A DNA stretch of 64,000 bases. It comes from Phycisphaerales bacterium (GTDB lineage Bacteria > Planctomycetota > Phycisphaerae > Phycisphaerales > UBA1924). The stretch spans positions 1 through 64,000 of the forward strand of contig JADJMV010000017.1 of NCBI GenBank assembly GCA_016709445.1, in the 5' to 3' direction. The first letter of the stretch is position 1. The number at the start of each line of letters is the position of its first letter. The position numbers and the translations under genes were made by a program. Shown here one piece after another: positions 46,258 to 58,017 of the stretch. The notes under the pieces are model-generated. The model was given only the letters and a program-made list of their open reading frames with translations, ran no database searches and had not been told where the DNA came from.

Positions 46258-49200
46258 ATGCCACATGGCCCATCCTGTCACACAATTCTGTGGTCCGCTA
46301 TCGTTGCGTGCCTGTCTGGCACTCGCACGGTGCTTTTCGCCCAGTCGTGCGAAGAGTCCGACAACGCGGTCGTTGTCCCCGTGGTTACGGATCCGCACGA
46401 CGGCTCCGATCCGTGCGCATCGAGGTCGCACGTCGTGCAGACGACTGATGGAGAAGGCCACGACCATTACGCCTGGACGACCGACGGGCCCGGCGCGGTG
46501 ATCCCATCACCCGGCTGGCAGTCGCTATTCTTTCCTTATAACGCAGGCGGTTACTACCCCTGCGGCGGGGACGCATCCGTCTTCAGCTATCCCTCGCTCC
46601 CATGGCACTATCCGCAGACCGAGACGGTTGTCCCATTCGGCTTCCGGCTCAATCGTGCCCCGATGGCCTCTCCGGCACCGGGCGACTTCCTCCCGGTGGG
46701 GCACGACCTCGCGGAGCACTCGACGTGCCTCCTCCCGCCCGGCGGGTCGGCCATCTCAACCGACTGGCAAGGAAGCTTCCGCCCGACGCTCGACCGAAAG
46801 GTCGACCTCGTGACGGGCCTGCCCCTTGTGCAGGTGACGGATCTGGAGCTTCCCTTCGGCGGCGCGACGTTTCGGCTGACGCGCACGAGGTCCGGAATGC
46901 GCCCTGACGCTCTCCCGCCCCCCGGAATGCTCTCCCAACGCGTCTCAGCCCCGGACGCGTGGTGGGATTGGGCGGGGATGGGGTGGATGCTGAGCGAGAA
47001 TCCCCTCCTCGTGATCGACTCGGCCCTCCCCGACGTGACGGGCGACCAGCCCTACACGAGCTGGTTCATCGTGGATGCCCACCACTCGATCCCCTTCCAG
47101 TTGATCGAGGCGACCGGCGTGTACGAGGCCCCGCCGCGGTTCAGGTCCCGAATGACGCATGACGGCGAATGGGGCGTCGTGGCGACGAAGGCCGACGGGA
47201 AGCACATTTATGGGTGGGTTGATCGCCCCAAGCAATACGACATTTTCCTCTATGACGGCGCGTTGCACTACACGTTTGTCGCGCTTTGGGAAGACGTCCC
47301 GCCGAACCTCTGGGACTCCAGCATCCTCGGCGGGGGTGGTGGCATTGTGGAGAGCTCATTTCACGACCGCCCGTTGCTCCCCGATGCGCTGAATGATCCG
47401 CAGCACAGCCCGTGGACGTCGGATGTCAACCCCGGCATAGGCCTGCCCTACTACGGACTTTGCACCAAAGTCGAGGATCAGTACGGCCACCGCGTGGACA
47501 TCGAGTATTGCTCGGTGCTCGGTGCGCAAATGGACGATTCGAGCACTGCGGACTGCGTCGAGTGCATGCGCCGGACAGTCCAGAAGGGTCAGATCCGCGA
47601 CATCAAGCTCTCGACTCGGGGCGAGGTCCAGTGGACGCTGCTCTATGCACACCGCATGTTTGCCGGCCTGCAGCTCGGAGCCGACGGATTCTACGACAAC
47701 ATCGATTTGAGGTATCAGTGGGACGGGAACGGCCAGCAGCCCAATGGGTACGAGGGCTTCGGCTGGGTCCCATCCCAGTATTCCGACGATCCGGACGATC
47801 CCACGCCCGGACGGTACCAGCCGCAATACTTCGATCTACACGGCCACGTCGCCCTTGATCGCATTCTCGTCTACAAGGGCGAGCTGTCCGGCGCATTGCT
47901 CGATGCCGTCGAGCCATTCCTGACCATCCCCCACACGGACACGGGCTCGCTCGACGACTCCGGGATGGACCCCCTCGTTGAATATGCCGAGCACAAGGAC
48001 GCGGGCGACCCAGAGTTGGGGACCGATTGGGCGTTCAAGCTCCGGTACTACTACGACATCAACACGAACACCGGGCGCCCGCTGTCGCCCCCGCTCCTCA
48101 TCCGCGAGGAGACCTTGACCGCGCACGGTGCGGGTGCGCCGACCAGTGCCAACCGTGTCTACCAGTACGATCTCAACGAAGCGCTGCTTTGCTCGCACTG
48201 GTCGCAGCTCTATGCGGACGGGGGCAATCTCTGGGACGCAGAAGAACTCTATCCCATACCTTGGCTTCGTTTCATCTTCGACGATGAGGGCCTAAATCGG
48301 TTGGCCGAGGACTGGGATAAGCCCGGCACCTGGCAGAGTGGGAGCATCCCGGGCAACTTTGACCTCACCTTGCTCGGCCGAAATCGGCGGAGCGACAATC
48401 CCGGCGCCCTCAACGACGACGAGAGTGGGGCCTTCGCCAGAACCCTCAGCCGGTACGCCTCCGTCGAGTATGGATCGTTCGATTCCGAGAGCTGGCCGGC
48501 CGCGGGCGGCCCGGAGGCCCCCGACATCGAGAAGCTGACCACCTCCCCGGGGCAACAGCTCTTCGAGGACCGGACCCGCCTTTCGGGTGATAACATCGGC
48601 GGCCTCGTCCACGATCTCGCGTACACCGACGAGACTGGAGCCCGCCGCTACTTCCGGATCAACCGCGTATGCCACGTGCCGCCGGCCATCGCGGGGGGCG
48701 GCTTCGATCCGGGGTTTTGGCTCGACCAGTGGCCCGCGACAGATGCGCAGCGTACTTCGCGCACCCCTACTACTGGCAACCCTATGCCCCAGACGACTCG
48801 ACGCCCGCTGGATTGGTGAACCACATCGGCCTGGACGAAGCCCGCTGGATTGCTGTGGTCGACGCGTACTCGGACGACGAGTCGATGCGAAATCTGAACG
48901 AGGCCTACGACTCGAGCGACTACTCCGTCCGGGCGGGCCAGTCGAGCCGGCGACTCGTGGAGATGAACCCTGCCGGCTACATCCTCCGCGACCTGCATTG
49001 GGACTTCACCCGCGACGGCGCGCAGCTCACGGGAACGGGTCTCGGCGAGCAGTTCATCTATAAGACCGCTGCGACCTACTTTCAGGACGAGGGCCACCCG
49101 CTGCCAGACGTGCCCGATCCGAACGAGGACGGCTACGTTGAGGACCCATGGGTCGCCGCCCGCGACGAGCTGTTCCTCGTGCAGCACCGCTCTGTCGGCT

Positions 49201-52200
49201 GGTCTGCCGGCTGGCTCAATGACGTGGGCGATCAGATCGACGAGCATCTCACGGGGCTTGTGCACTTCTACCAATACGACTACAACGACACCGCGGCCCT
49301 GACCTTCGAACAGTGGCCGGCGCAGTCCCGCATGTACCTCGCGGCCGAGGGTGTCCAGCAGGGCAGCGATGCGGCGCCCATGGATCGGGCGTATACCCGC
49401 CAGACCATCCGAGATCCAGAGTCGGTCAGGCCCATGGATGTCCTCGCCGAGGTCGAGTTCACCTCATGGGACTCCTCCTCGCAGTTGCTCCAGCCCGCGG
49501 ACATCCCCATCTCCCCAAGCGGAGAGCCGCTGAATCAAGGCGTCGTGATCCGCCAGTTCCGCACACAGTGGGGCGAGGGTGACGCCGACACTCCCGAATC
49601 AGAGCGACCCGTCGACGGCCGGCTCGTCATCGGCCCGCCCCGCCAGCAGCACCCCGGATCCGGTTGGTACTATCCCGTTGAGGCGGAGTTCTACGAGGAC
49701 GGCAGCACTCTTTGGGCCGCGTCGGGCCTCGTCCTCGATCCCACCAGCCCCAACTCAGCCGAGCCCGATGAGTACGAGTCACTCATCTTCACATACTACC
49801 AGCGCGACCCCGGGACCGGATCGAGCCGCTTCACGGTCGTCGACGCCGAGGCGCACGCCACGATCACATCAACCTCCGGCGCCGAGGTGACCCGGCTCGA
49901 GTCCGCGGATTGGCCGAGCTTTGACGGAGAGACGCCGTGGCAACGCATTGCCAATGGTCCCGCGTACAACTCGGTCACGGAGTTCGTCTACAGCGACGAC
50001 CTCGGCCTTGTCGACATCTACATGCCGAACCAGCGTCGATGGTCGAAGCGGGTCTACATCATCGATCACTCGATCACGCGAGATGATGGAGAGTGGGATG
50101 GCGACGAGGCGTTCTTTCCGCTCCGCATCGCGCGAGACTGTATCTTCAACGATCTCTACGTGGGCTCGAACGGCAACCTCGTTGATGGCCCGTTCTACAC
50201 CGGCTCACCCGGCGAGGTCAACGACTTCGCAGGCGAGACACCGCGGGGGAGCCTTCGGAAGCGACGAAAGGTGAACTTCGACGGCGCAAACGAGGGCCTT
50301 CTGGCGATTCCTGCGCAGGTCCAGACCGACGGGCCGAACCCCGATTTCACTCTGTATTGGAAGGTCACGATGGCGCTCGACGCCAACGGCCGCCCGCAGC
50401 AGGCCACGCTCCTCGAGCCCGATGTGAGTGGCGCTCTGTTCGCCGTCGGCTCCAAGATGTACAACGATCTCGGCGAGGTCGTTCGCGAGCAGGAAATCGA
50501 CGGCTCAATCATGCGCGAGACTCGGAACCAGCTCGGGTTCCCCCTGCGCACGTATGTCGGCACGCGCGACACGGCGTGGGTGGACGTCGAGGGAGGAACT
50601 GAGCCCACCCCCGAGACCTATAACATGATCCTGACCGGCCGGACAGAGTACGGCTCGGGCGTCAACGACGCCTGGCTGCCAACGGTCGTTCGCCAGTATC
50701 GGTCCAGTCCCGAGTGGGCGGCTCGATCACCACGGCGCCCCGCCCGCGAACGACCCCGACGGATATGCGACCCTCACCTCCTACGACTGGCGCATGCGCC
50801 CGGTCCGGACCGACTCCTTCGACAAAGGCGACCCGGCGACGGCCCCGCGGTTGTCCACAACGCTGACCTACCTCGACCACGCGGACCGACCCCGCCTCAT
50901 CGTGACCTACGGGGCCGGGTCGATCGATATCGATGGGCTCGACCCCAGCGAACTCACGACCGCAGAATCGATCCCCGATCCCGAGGAGTTCTTCATCCGA
51001 GAGGTCAAACCCATCTCCATGGTGGGTATGGAGTACGGCCCCGACGGCACACTGACGGTCCGCAAGACCTACGACATGGGGTGGGCGTATGACGCCGAGG
51101 AGGCGCCGCCCTATCTCGCCGAGTACGAGTACGCGGGTCAGGGCGGCCAGATCGTTTACTCCCAGCAGCCGGGCCAGCCGCTCACCCGTAACGTCCTCGA
51201 CAGCTTCGGGCGAGTCTCGCAGGCCGTCTCCATCCTGCCCGATCTCAACGGCGGACAGCCCGTCCGCCAACTCGCTCGGACCGACTACACCTACGACCTC
51301 GACGGCAATGTCGCCGAGACCACACAATGGACCCGCGTGCTCGAGACCGGCGACGTACTCGACCCATCCAACGCCGTCCGATCGCGCTCCCTGAGTTGGT
51401 ATGACCGACAGAAGCGGCTCACGGCGTCGGCAGATCTGGGCACCGAAGACTCCGACAACGAATGGGTCAGCGCCGATCCCGCATACACGTACGACCGAGA
51501 CCTCGCCCCCACCTGGGACGCAGGCACCGGCCAGACCGATCGCGCTGGGCTCCCCGCCTCCGCCCAACTCTGGATCTACATCTACGACGAATACGGCAAC
51601 CAGACCCACGTGATCGATCCGATGGGGCTGGTCACCGCTTTCGAGTTCAGCCCCACCGGCCGGATGACCCGAAAGATCGAGAATGCCGGGGCCCAGATCG
51701 AGGCCGACAAGCGCATTACCGACTACGGCCACGAGTGGGGTCGCCTCACCACGCTCGCCATGACCCGGACCGCCGACAATGGTGGCACACCCGGCGAAAC
51801 CCAGACCTCCCGCGTCGTCTACGTCGACGACGACACCGACGGCCCCTGCAATGCGGAGGGCGGCTGCGACGACAGCCGAAAGGGCGCCGAGGTCGTCGAC
51901 GACGATTTCGAGGTTGTCTCCCTCAACAACGCCGCCGTGAAATGGCTCCAACTCCTCGGTGATCAGGAGGCCAACGGAGACCCCGCACACCCCGACCTCA
52001 CCCTGCGCTACACCTTCGGCGCCCAGGTCGCCGAGCGCATCGACGCCCGCGGCCTCTCCTTCCGCGACCACGACAACGCCCTCGGACTCATCGATTCGAT
52101 CGAAGTCGGCCACTACGACTCGGATGGCAACCAGGAGACCGACGACTACGAGGCCTCCCTCTGGATCGCCGGCTACCCCGCCTCCATGGACGCCCCCAAC

Positions 52201-54966
52201 GGCGAATCGCCGGCCGACCGCGTCGGGTATCTCGACTACACCTACGACCAAGCGGGCCGCCTCGTCGGCGTGGATACCTACGACGTCGAGGGCGGCACGC
52301 CCATCACCCACAATCAGTACGACTACGACCCCGCGGGGCGCGGCGATCTCGTCGCCGACTGGCAGGCCCAGGGCGCCGCGATCAACCAAAGCACGCCGCA
52401 CACCACCTACGCCTGGGACCTCGCCCCCACCGACCCCGACTCACCACCCACGCAGCCGGGCCACCACCGCCTCGCCACCATGGGCTACCCCACCCACGAC
52501 GGTTCCGCGGCCCGGACGATCACACTCTCCTACGGCGATGCCATGGACCCCTACGGCGCCCTCTCCCGCGTCGGCGCGATCAGCGACAGTTTCGCCTCCG
52601 TCCCCTTCATCGCCGAGTTCGAATACGCGGGCGTCGGCCGCCGATGGAAGACGACCCTCGCCGGCGGTGAGATCGCCCAGAGCTTCCGCATCAGCAGCGA
52701 GACGGGGCTCGCCGGGCTCGACATGTTCGGGCGCACGCGGCAGCTCACCTTCACCAACACCGGCGCGGAGATCCTGTACCAGGCCAAATACGCCTACGAC
52801 CTCAACGGCAACCGCACCGCGGCCGAGATCACCCAGGCCCCAGACTCCCAGGGCAATCCGCAGGCGAACACCCGGTCGCAGGTCAACGCCTACGACGGCC
52901 TGAACCGCCTCGTCGGCACCGATCTCGGCCACCTCATCCAGAACGCCGGGGACTACTCCATCGACCCCGCCACGCTTGTCCGAACGGACAACTGGAACCT
53001 CGACCTCCTCGGCAACTGGTCCGGCGGCAGCCTGGCCGGGGCCGCGGCACCGGGGCGCGAGAGCTGGGGCAACCTCGACGCCTACGGCACCGACTACGAA
53101 CTGCCCAACGCCGATCCCACATCCGACACCTGGTCGCTCACCCACCAGGTCGATGCCTTCAACCAGCTCACCCACACCGAAGTGACCGATCTGGACACCT
53201 CTGGCACCATCGAACAGCACGACCCCGTCTACGACGCCGCGGGCAATCTCCAATTCGACGGCAACTACTACTTCCAATACGACGCCTGGAACAGGCTGGT
53301 CCAGGTCAACGACGCCTCCGTCGTCGGAGGCCAGATCGAACTCGGCAACCTCCTCAAGCACTTCATGTACGACGGCCTGGGGCGCCTCGTCCGCACGCAG
53401 ACGCCCATCACCCCAGGGAGCACCAACCTCCGCACCGAGCGGTTCTACTACGACGGCATCCGGCGAATCCAGGAACTAGTCACCAACCCCACAGTCACTC
53501 TTGGCGGCGCGCAAGGCAACTCCGAACTCGAGACCCTCGCCAGCCAGTCCATCACCCCCGGCACGAACCCCGACCAGCAGACCGCGCCCTCCGCCTATGA
53601 GCAGGGCCAGCTCCTTCTCGGTGGTGGCGGCGGCGGCGCAGTCCTCGGCACCGTCCAGCGCGAATACGTCTGGGGCCCCGGCGATAACGGCTTCGACGAG
53701 CTCCTCGTCCAGTACGACCAGAGCGGCGATGAGGCGTGGGCGATACAGGACGCCGGCGGCGACCTCGTCGCCATGTGCGACCTCAACGGCGACGATGGCC
53801 AGGGCAACAGCGGGTTCGCCCGCGTCGTCGGCCAGTGGACCTTCGACGCCTACGGCGAGGTGCTCACGGCCGAGTACCTCGAGAGCTTCGCGTCTCCCCA
53901 CCTCGGCCACAAGGGCCTCTTCCTCGCCCGCCTCGACGGAACGACGGGGAGTCCGCGGCTGGTCCCCTTCGGGCACAGCCTGTACCACATGCGGAACCGG
54001 ACGTATGCGCCGGGGTTGGGGAGGTTCCTGCAGAGGGATCCGAACGCGACGGCGATGGCGCTGGTCGAGGCGACCGCGATGCACGGGCGGGGGCTCGGCG
54101 CCCTGGGCCTCGCGTTCGACATGGAGGGGCTCTGCGGCGATGGGGGCAATCTGTACGAGTACCTGGGATCAAGTCCATGGGAGCGTAGTGACATTCTCGG
54201 CCTGTCGTGGGATCCGTTTGATATGGTGGACGAGTACCTTGCCGAAGATGCTGGCAGCAAGGCCGCGTTCATCGACAGGGCTATCGGGTTTTGGCACACT
54301 GCAGCCTACCTTGGTGCGTACATCGCGAGTTGGCTTCCGTTCCCACCAGCGATGATACTGGGTGAAATCGCGATGGCCGCCATGGGTGAGCCGGATACCG
54401 CACTATGGAATGCGGTGAAGGGTGCCGAACAGGAGTTGATGGCTCTCGCGGACATGCTCGGGGGCATCCACATTTTCGCCGTGGAAACAGCGGCATACTA
54501 TTCCGATCGGTTTGGCTCGCGGTCGGTGGGAACCGCCGTGCCTGGCGGCCTGACGAGCCAGGGCAACCAGCTTGCGATGTTCACCGGTATGCAGCTGGTG
54601 GCTCTTGGTGGGGTCGCGCTCGCCGGACTTCCGACCACGGATGTGTACGTGACCTATCGCGGCAATAACATTGTGTACGTAGGAAATAGTAGAGATGTCG
54701 CGGCTCGCTTTGCTCAGCACAATACGCCGACTCGAAAGTACCCGAATGGGCGTGGGTTCACGCGCTACAGTCGAATCACATCGCAGAAAGTGTCTGTCCT
54801 TCAGGCTCTGGCGATCGAGACGGCAGTCATTGAGCGTCACCGCGCGACAGGCCGCTTGGCCTTGGAGAACAAGATCCGCAGCATGAGCCCACGAAGGGCG
54901 ATCTTTGGCTTGGCGATGAACTGGGCCGGCGCCTGGATCAGACAGAACGCTCCGCATTTGTGGTGA
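46258..54966 (+). CDS. giant RHS-repeat protein with GIY-YIG-like toxin tip (two frame interruptions)
   Basis: Secreted polymorphic toxin of about 2900 residues once corrected. From ATG 46258 there is a signal peptide, then the RHS entry domain (LVTGLPLVQVTDLELPFGGA). The frame changes near 48730 (equivalent to one missing base) and returns near 50710 (one extra base), so the first and last thirds share a frame. YD repeats include YDLDGNVAE, YDQAGRLVG, YDAWNRLVQ and YDGLGRLVR. The core ends with NRTYAPGLGRFLQRDPN and LGSSPWERSDILGLS. The variable tip (after about 54200) has a hydrophobic pretoxin region and a nuclease-like domain with VYV...IVYVGNSRDVAARFAQHN, an ETAVIE Glu and a NKI Asn, resembling GIY-YIG nucleases. 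The immunity gene follows after 3 bases. Confidence 0.88.
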
Positions 54967-54969
54967 ACA

Positions 54970-55797
54970 ATGACGAGAATACCGACAATGAATATGGTCG
55001 TGCTGCAGCCGACCCGCACCAAGCCGAAGGCCGGTGACCTGTTTGTGTGCAACTTGCGAGGTGAACGGTGGGTCGCGGGCCGGGTCGTCCACCTTGGTTG
55101 CATGATGGTGTCCGATAGGCCGGGCTATGAAGCATTGCTGTACTTCTACCGTATTGATGTGCCGGCCGTTGACACGCTTCGACCCCCGATCAAGCCGAAT
55201 CTCCTGATCCCTCCAATTGGCGCTGGCTTTCACGGGTGGAGAGACGGCTTCTTCAAGACGATCTGGCATGCTCCTCTGTCCGCAGGAGAGAGGTTAGCAA
55301 GGCATGTGTTCGTGGATAGTAACTTTGCAAGTGCTCCGGACGAACCGAATGCTCGCTTCGTGAACGAGTACCGACAACCATGCGAACGGCCAGGACCAAA
55401 CGAGCTTTGGGAGCGTTCGGGGGCATACCTTCCGAAAGGCATCGACGACTTGCTGAGCGATGCCCTCGGCATTAGACGAGCTCCGGAGGAGTCACCGGGT
55501 AAAGGTGGGCCCGGAGCAGGCGACCGCGAGTGCATCGTCTATGTGCCTGACGCCGACGGGTCCATGGACCTGCTGGATCTTGAAGCGCAACTGGAGGTGG
55601 CACTCCTTGACGCGGGCGCGGGTGAGTGGGAAGGGCATGGCTACGATGTTGAGCGCCGTTGTTGGGATATCCGATTCAATGGCCCGGACCCTGGCAAGAT
55701 CGGCAGGGTGCTCCTGCCGATGCTGAAATCGCTCACGCTCCCCTCCGGGTCCTTCTTGATCATCGGCGGCGATGAGCCGAAGCGGGTGGACTTGTAG
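54970..55797 (+). CDS. immunity protein (Imm26-like) for the RHS toxin
   Basis: Begins 3 bases after the rhs stop. The 275-residue protein has an N-terminal Imm26-like domain (TKPKAGDLFVCNLRGERWVA, GRVVHLG) and a C-terminal ferredoxin-like domain (LDLEAQLEVALLDAGAGEWE, LLPMLKSLTLPSGSFLIIGG). It probably binds and blocks the nuclease tip in the cytoplasm of the producer and its kin. GC content is lower than in the neighbouring chromosome, which is usual for toxin/immunity cassettes. It has a homologue at 59023. Function is inferred from position and family. Confidence 0.77.
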   Translation: MTRIPTMNMVVLQPTRTKPKAGDLFVCNLRGERWVAGRVVHLGCMMVSDRPGYEALLYFYRIDVPAVDTLRPPIKPNLLIPPIGAGFHGWRDGFFKTIWHAPLSAGERLARHVFVDSNFASAPDEPNARFVNEYRQPCERPGPNELWERSGAYLPKGIDDLLSDALGIRRAPEESPGKGGPGAGDRECIVYVPDADGSMDLLDLEAQLEVALLDAGAGEWEGHGYDVERRCWDIRFNGPDPGKIGRVLLPMLKSLTLPSGSFLIIGGDEPKRVDL

Positions 55798-55858
55798 CCC
55801 GACAGGAATGAGCCCAATACGTGGGGGTGGCTAGCTAGTCTGATAGATCGCTGGCGCT

Positions 55859-56089
55859 TTGACGAGCGAACACGCGGTCCAGTCACCGATCATGCAATCT
55901 CCGCAACCGAACCGGCGGCAGCACAGCTCGCTGGGGTATATGACCCCCGCTGCGTTCGCGGCCGCGTGCAGGCAGGCTCCTCCGCTCGGTCTCGGTCGCC
56001 ATGGCGACTTCGCCCTCGCTCCCTCGCCCGCCTGCACGCGGGAGGGAGTCGAAGTACACTCGGTTGCTCTCACTCAATCTGGTACATGA
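55859..56089 (+). mobile_element. C-terminal remnant of an IS3-family transposase
   Basis: The 76-codon frame contains RRQHSSLGYMTPAAFAAACR, the C-terminal motif of IS3-group OrfB transposases (RPHSSLGY.TP..FA), and ends with a short tail as in intact copies. The catalytic DDE region is missing. It lies in the rearranged zone between the two toxin cassettes and is presumably inactive. Confidence 0.62.
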
Positions 56090-56102
56090 ATCCCAGGCAG
56101 GT

Positions 56103-56232
56103 CACAGGCTGCTCCAGGTCAACGAGGCGTCGGTGGACGGGCAGGGCCAGGTCGTCATGGGCGACCTGCTCAAGCACTTCATGTTCGACGGCCTGGGACG
56201 TCTGGTCCGAACCCAGACGCCGGTAACGTGCT
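56103..56232 (+). pseudogene. RHS core scrap
   Basis: One frame reads LLQVNEASVDGQGQVVMGDL then LKHFMFDGLGRLVRTQTPVT, nearly the same as residues encoded at 53300-53415 of the main rhs gene (LVQVNDASVVGGQIELGNLL, LKHFMYDGLGRLVRTQTPIT). The homology stops sharply at 56232, where a 37-bp repeat begins. It is a leftover of another RHS gene or of tip exchange. Confidence 0.75.
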
Positions 56233-56269
56233 CCCCAAAGCCTGCTCCAGGTCCCGCAAGACTCCTGTG
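56233..56269 (+). repeat. 37-bp direct repeat, left copy
   Basis: Starts CCCCAAAGCCTGCTCCAGGT and ends CCGCAAGACTCCTGTG. The partner copy at 59961-59997 differs at three positions. The pair flanks a 3.7-kb block that holds the orphan immunity-like gene and the displaced toxin/immunity cassette. This copy starts exactly at the end of RHS homology. Confidence 0.8.
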
Positions 56270-56364
56270 ATACGGACCCTGCCTGGTTCTCGTGCACGTT
56301 CGAGACATGCTCGCTTGTCGAGGGTGTGGCATGATCGGCCTCCGCACCCGCGCGGAGGCCCCGC

Positions 56365-56612
56365 ATGCACATCACCGAACGCCGGTAGGGCGACCTCGCG
56401 AGGCTGCGCAGGCTCGCGGCCGACGAGCGTGACGCCGAGCAGAAGGGCCGCTTGCTGGCCGCTGCGCACGCCATGGCCGTACGCGAGACCGGGGACATCC
56501 GGGAGGCCCTCGCCCGCAGCCGCGGATGTGCTGCGCCAACGGGGCCTACCACGGCTACGACCGCCTGCTCGAGGCGGGCGTCGAGGCGTGGCAGACGCTC
56601 ACGCCCAAGTGA
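56365..56612 (+). mobile_element. probable IS630-type transposase N-terminal remnant
   Basis: From ATG 56365, with a stop at codon 8 and a frame change near 56530, the frames encode LARLRRLAADERDAEQKGRL, LAAAHAMAVRETGDIREALA, then AYHGYDRLLEAGVEAWQTLT. This resembles the helix-turn-helix head of IS630/Tc1-like transposases. It is clearly degenerate. Confidence is low because the match is from memory and short. Confidence 0.35.
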
Positions 56613-56883
56613 TTCCGCTCGATCTGCCGACGCGGCTATCTCACGCACAGGAACGACGCGTGATCCGTCTGAGATGGCCCGTCCGTGCGGGGCGCGGGGC
56701 AAGGCCGCGAGCGGACAGCGCGGGCGAGGTGGTGGTATGCTCTGGCGGAGGATGTGGCCACAGACATGTGTAGGGATGGGGTGCGTATGCGTGGCAGCGC
56801 GGGGGGGCGCCGTGTGGCGGGGGGCGGCCGGGGGCGTCCGGGCTGATGGGCCGGCGCACCATGCGGCGAGAAGCGGAGAGCTC

Positions 56884-57807
56884 ATGCGGTGCCTCTACTC
56901 GGTGTACTTCGAATGCTCCAGAACGCACACGAAACTAGCCCTGAAAGCTCTTGTTGCGAGGTTCGATGGACTGTCTCTGGATCCCGTCACGCAGGCGGTC
57001 TACGCCCACGCTGAGCAACCCGCGAGAACCCTGTTCGAGGCCGCCCGTGCACTCGGATACAAGTGCTCATTCAACGTGTCGCCAGAATACGAGATCGAAG
57101 ACTCGCTCGCGGGCGAGTTGGGGCTGCTGAGCGCGGACTCGCGCGACCGCGGCGGGCGGCTGCCGCCGGATGCCTTTGATTTCTCCACCGCCTGCGTGGG
57201 TTGCGGGCTGGGCGCCGCCCAGGTGAAACCCATCGTGCTGTCGGCGAAATCGATTCAGTATCGGGGGTCGTTCAACCATGGGATCGATGGCGCGCATCGG
57301 TTCATCATGAGGGCGGACATCGGCCACGCCATTGTCGAGGCGACGGGCCAGCCGTGGTGCATGCGTCATCCCGTGACGCGGTCCGGCGAGGTCGTCGAAG
57401 ACTGGCTCGAACCCGTCCCGTGCGCGACGATGCCCCCGCTGAGTCGGAAGTCTCTCGGCGTCCAATTCGGGACGTCGACTTCAGGGACCTCCCTCGGTGA
57501 GGATCCCGAGGTCATCGAGCCTTGTCCTGTCTGCGGCCGGAGCATGTGGGAGTATGACATGCAGTATGCCCCCAGACTGATGTATCCCCGCGCCGCCATC
57601 GAGGCCGCCCAGCAGCACGCGGTCGTCGCGATGTATGAGCCCTTCGGTATGTTTCCCGGCTTTGATCTGCGAAGGAGGACCTTCAGTGATCTCGGCGGGC
57701 TGCCGTGGCTCCTGTTCAACCACAAGGCGGTCGAGGTCCTTGTCCGGTTTATGGGGGAGTATGGCAAGGGCAGGGGCGCATTCATCGAACCGGTGTTCTC
57801 GGAGTAG
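56884..57807 (+). CDS. double-CxxCG protein, probable orphan immunity protein
   Basis: The 307-residue protein starts at ATG 56884 after GCGGAGAGCTC. It has two zinc-binding-like motifs, CVGCG (near residue 106) and CPVCGRSM (near 215), set in an otherwise non-enzymatic sequence (MRCLYSVYFECSRTHTKLAL at the start, FMGEYGKGRGAFIEPVFSE at the end). Double-CxxCG proteins recur in myxobacteria and planctomycetes near secreted toxins. Here it stands between RHS fragments without a toxin of its own, so it is plausibly an orphan immunity gene. That role is inference. Confidence 0.68.
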   Translation: MRCLYSVYFECSRTHTKLALKALVARFDGLSLDPVTQAVYAHAEQPARTLFEAARALGYKCSFNVSPEYEIEDSLAGELGLLSADSRDRGGRLPPDAFDFSTACVGCGLGAAQVKPIVLSAKSIQYRGSFNHGIDGAHRFIMRADIGHAIVEATGQPWCMRHPVTRSGEVVEDWLEPVPCATMPPLSRKSLGVQFGTSTSGTSLGEDPEVIEPCPVCGRSMWEYDMQYAPRLMYPRAAIEAAQQHAVVAMYEPFGMFPGFDLRRRTFSDLGGLPWLLFNHKAVEVLVRFMGEYGKGRGAFIEPVFSE

Positions 57808-58017
57808 GCGTCCGCTGTGTTGAATCGCCCGCCGACACGGATGCGGCCTACGCGTCCTTCTTGCGCACGAGACTCTCGCCTCGCAAGGCGCCAAAGAACG
57901 CCGCCGCGACTGTTCCAGCGATTCACGTTCGGGCGCATCTGTGCGCCAGACCCCGCTTTCAGAGCTTGATGCTGATCGTTTGTGACGCGTGCGAAAGGGC
58001 CCACTCCGGTTCCTTAG

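Noticed and set aside
50662..52401. A 579-codon minus-strand frame inside rhs.
   Set aside because: Antisense shadow of the YD-repeat region; its Val/Gly/Asp composition mirrors the repeats.
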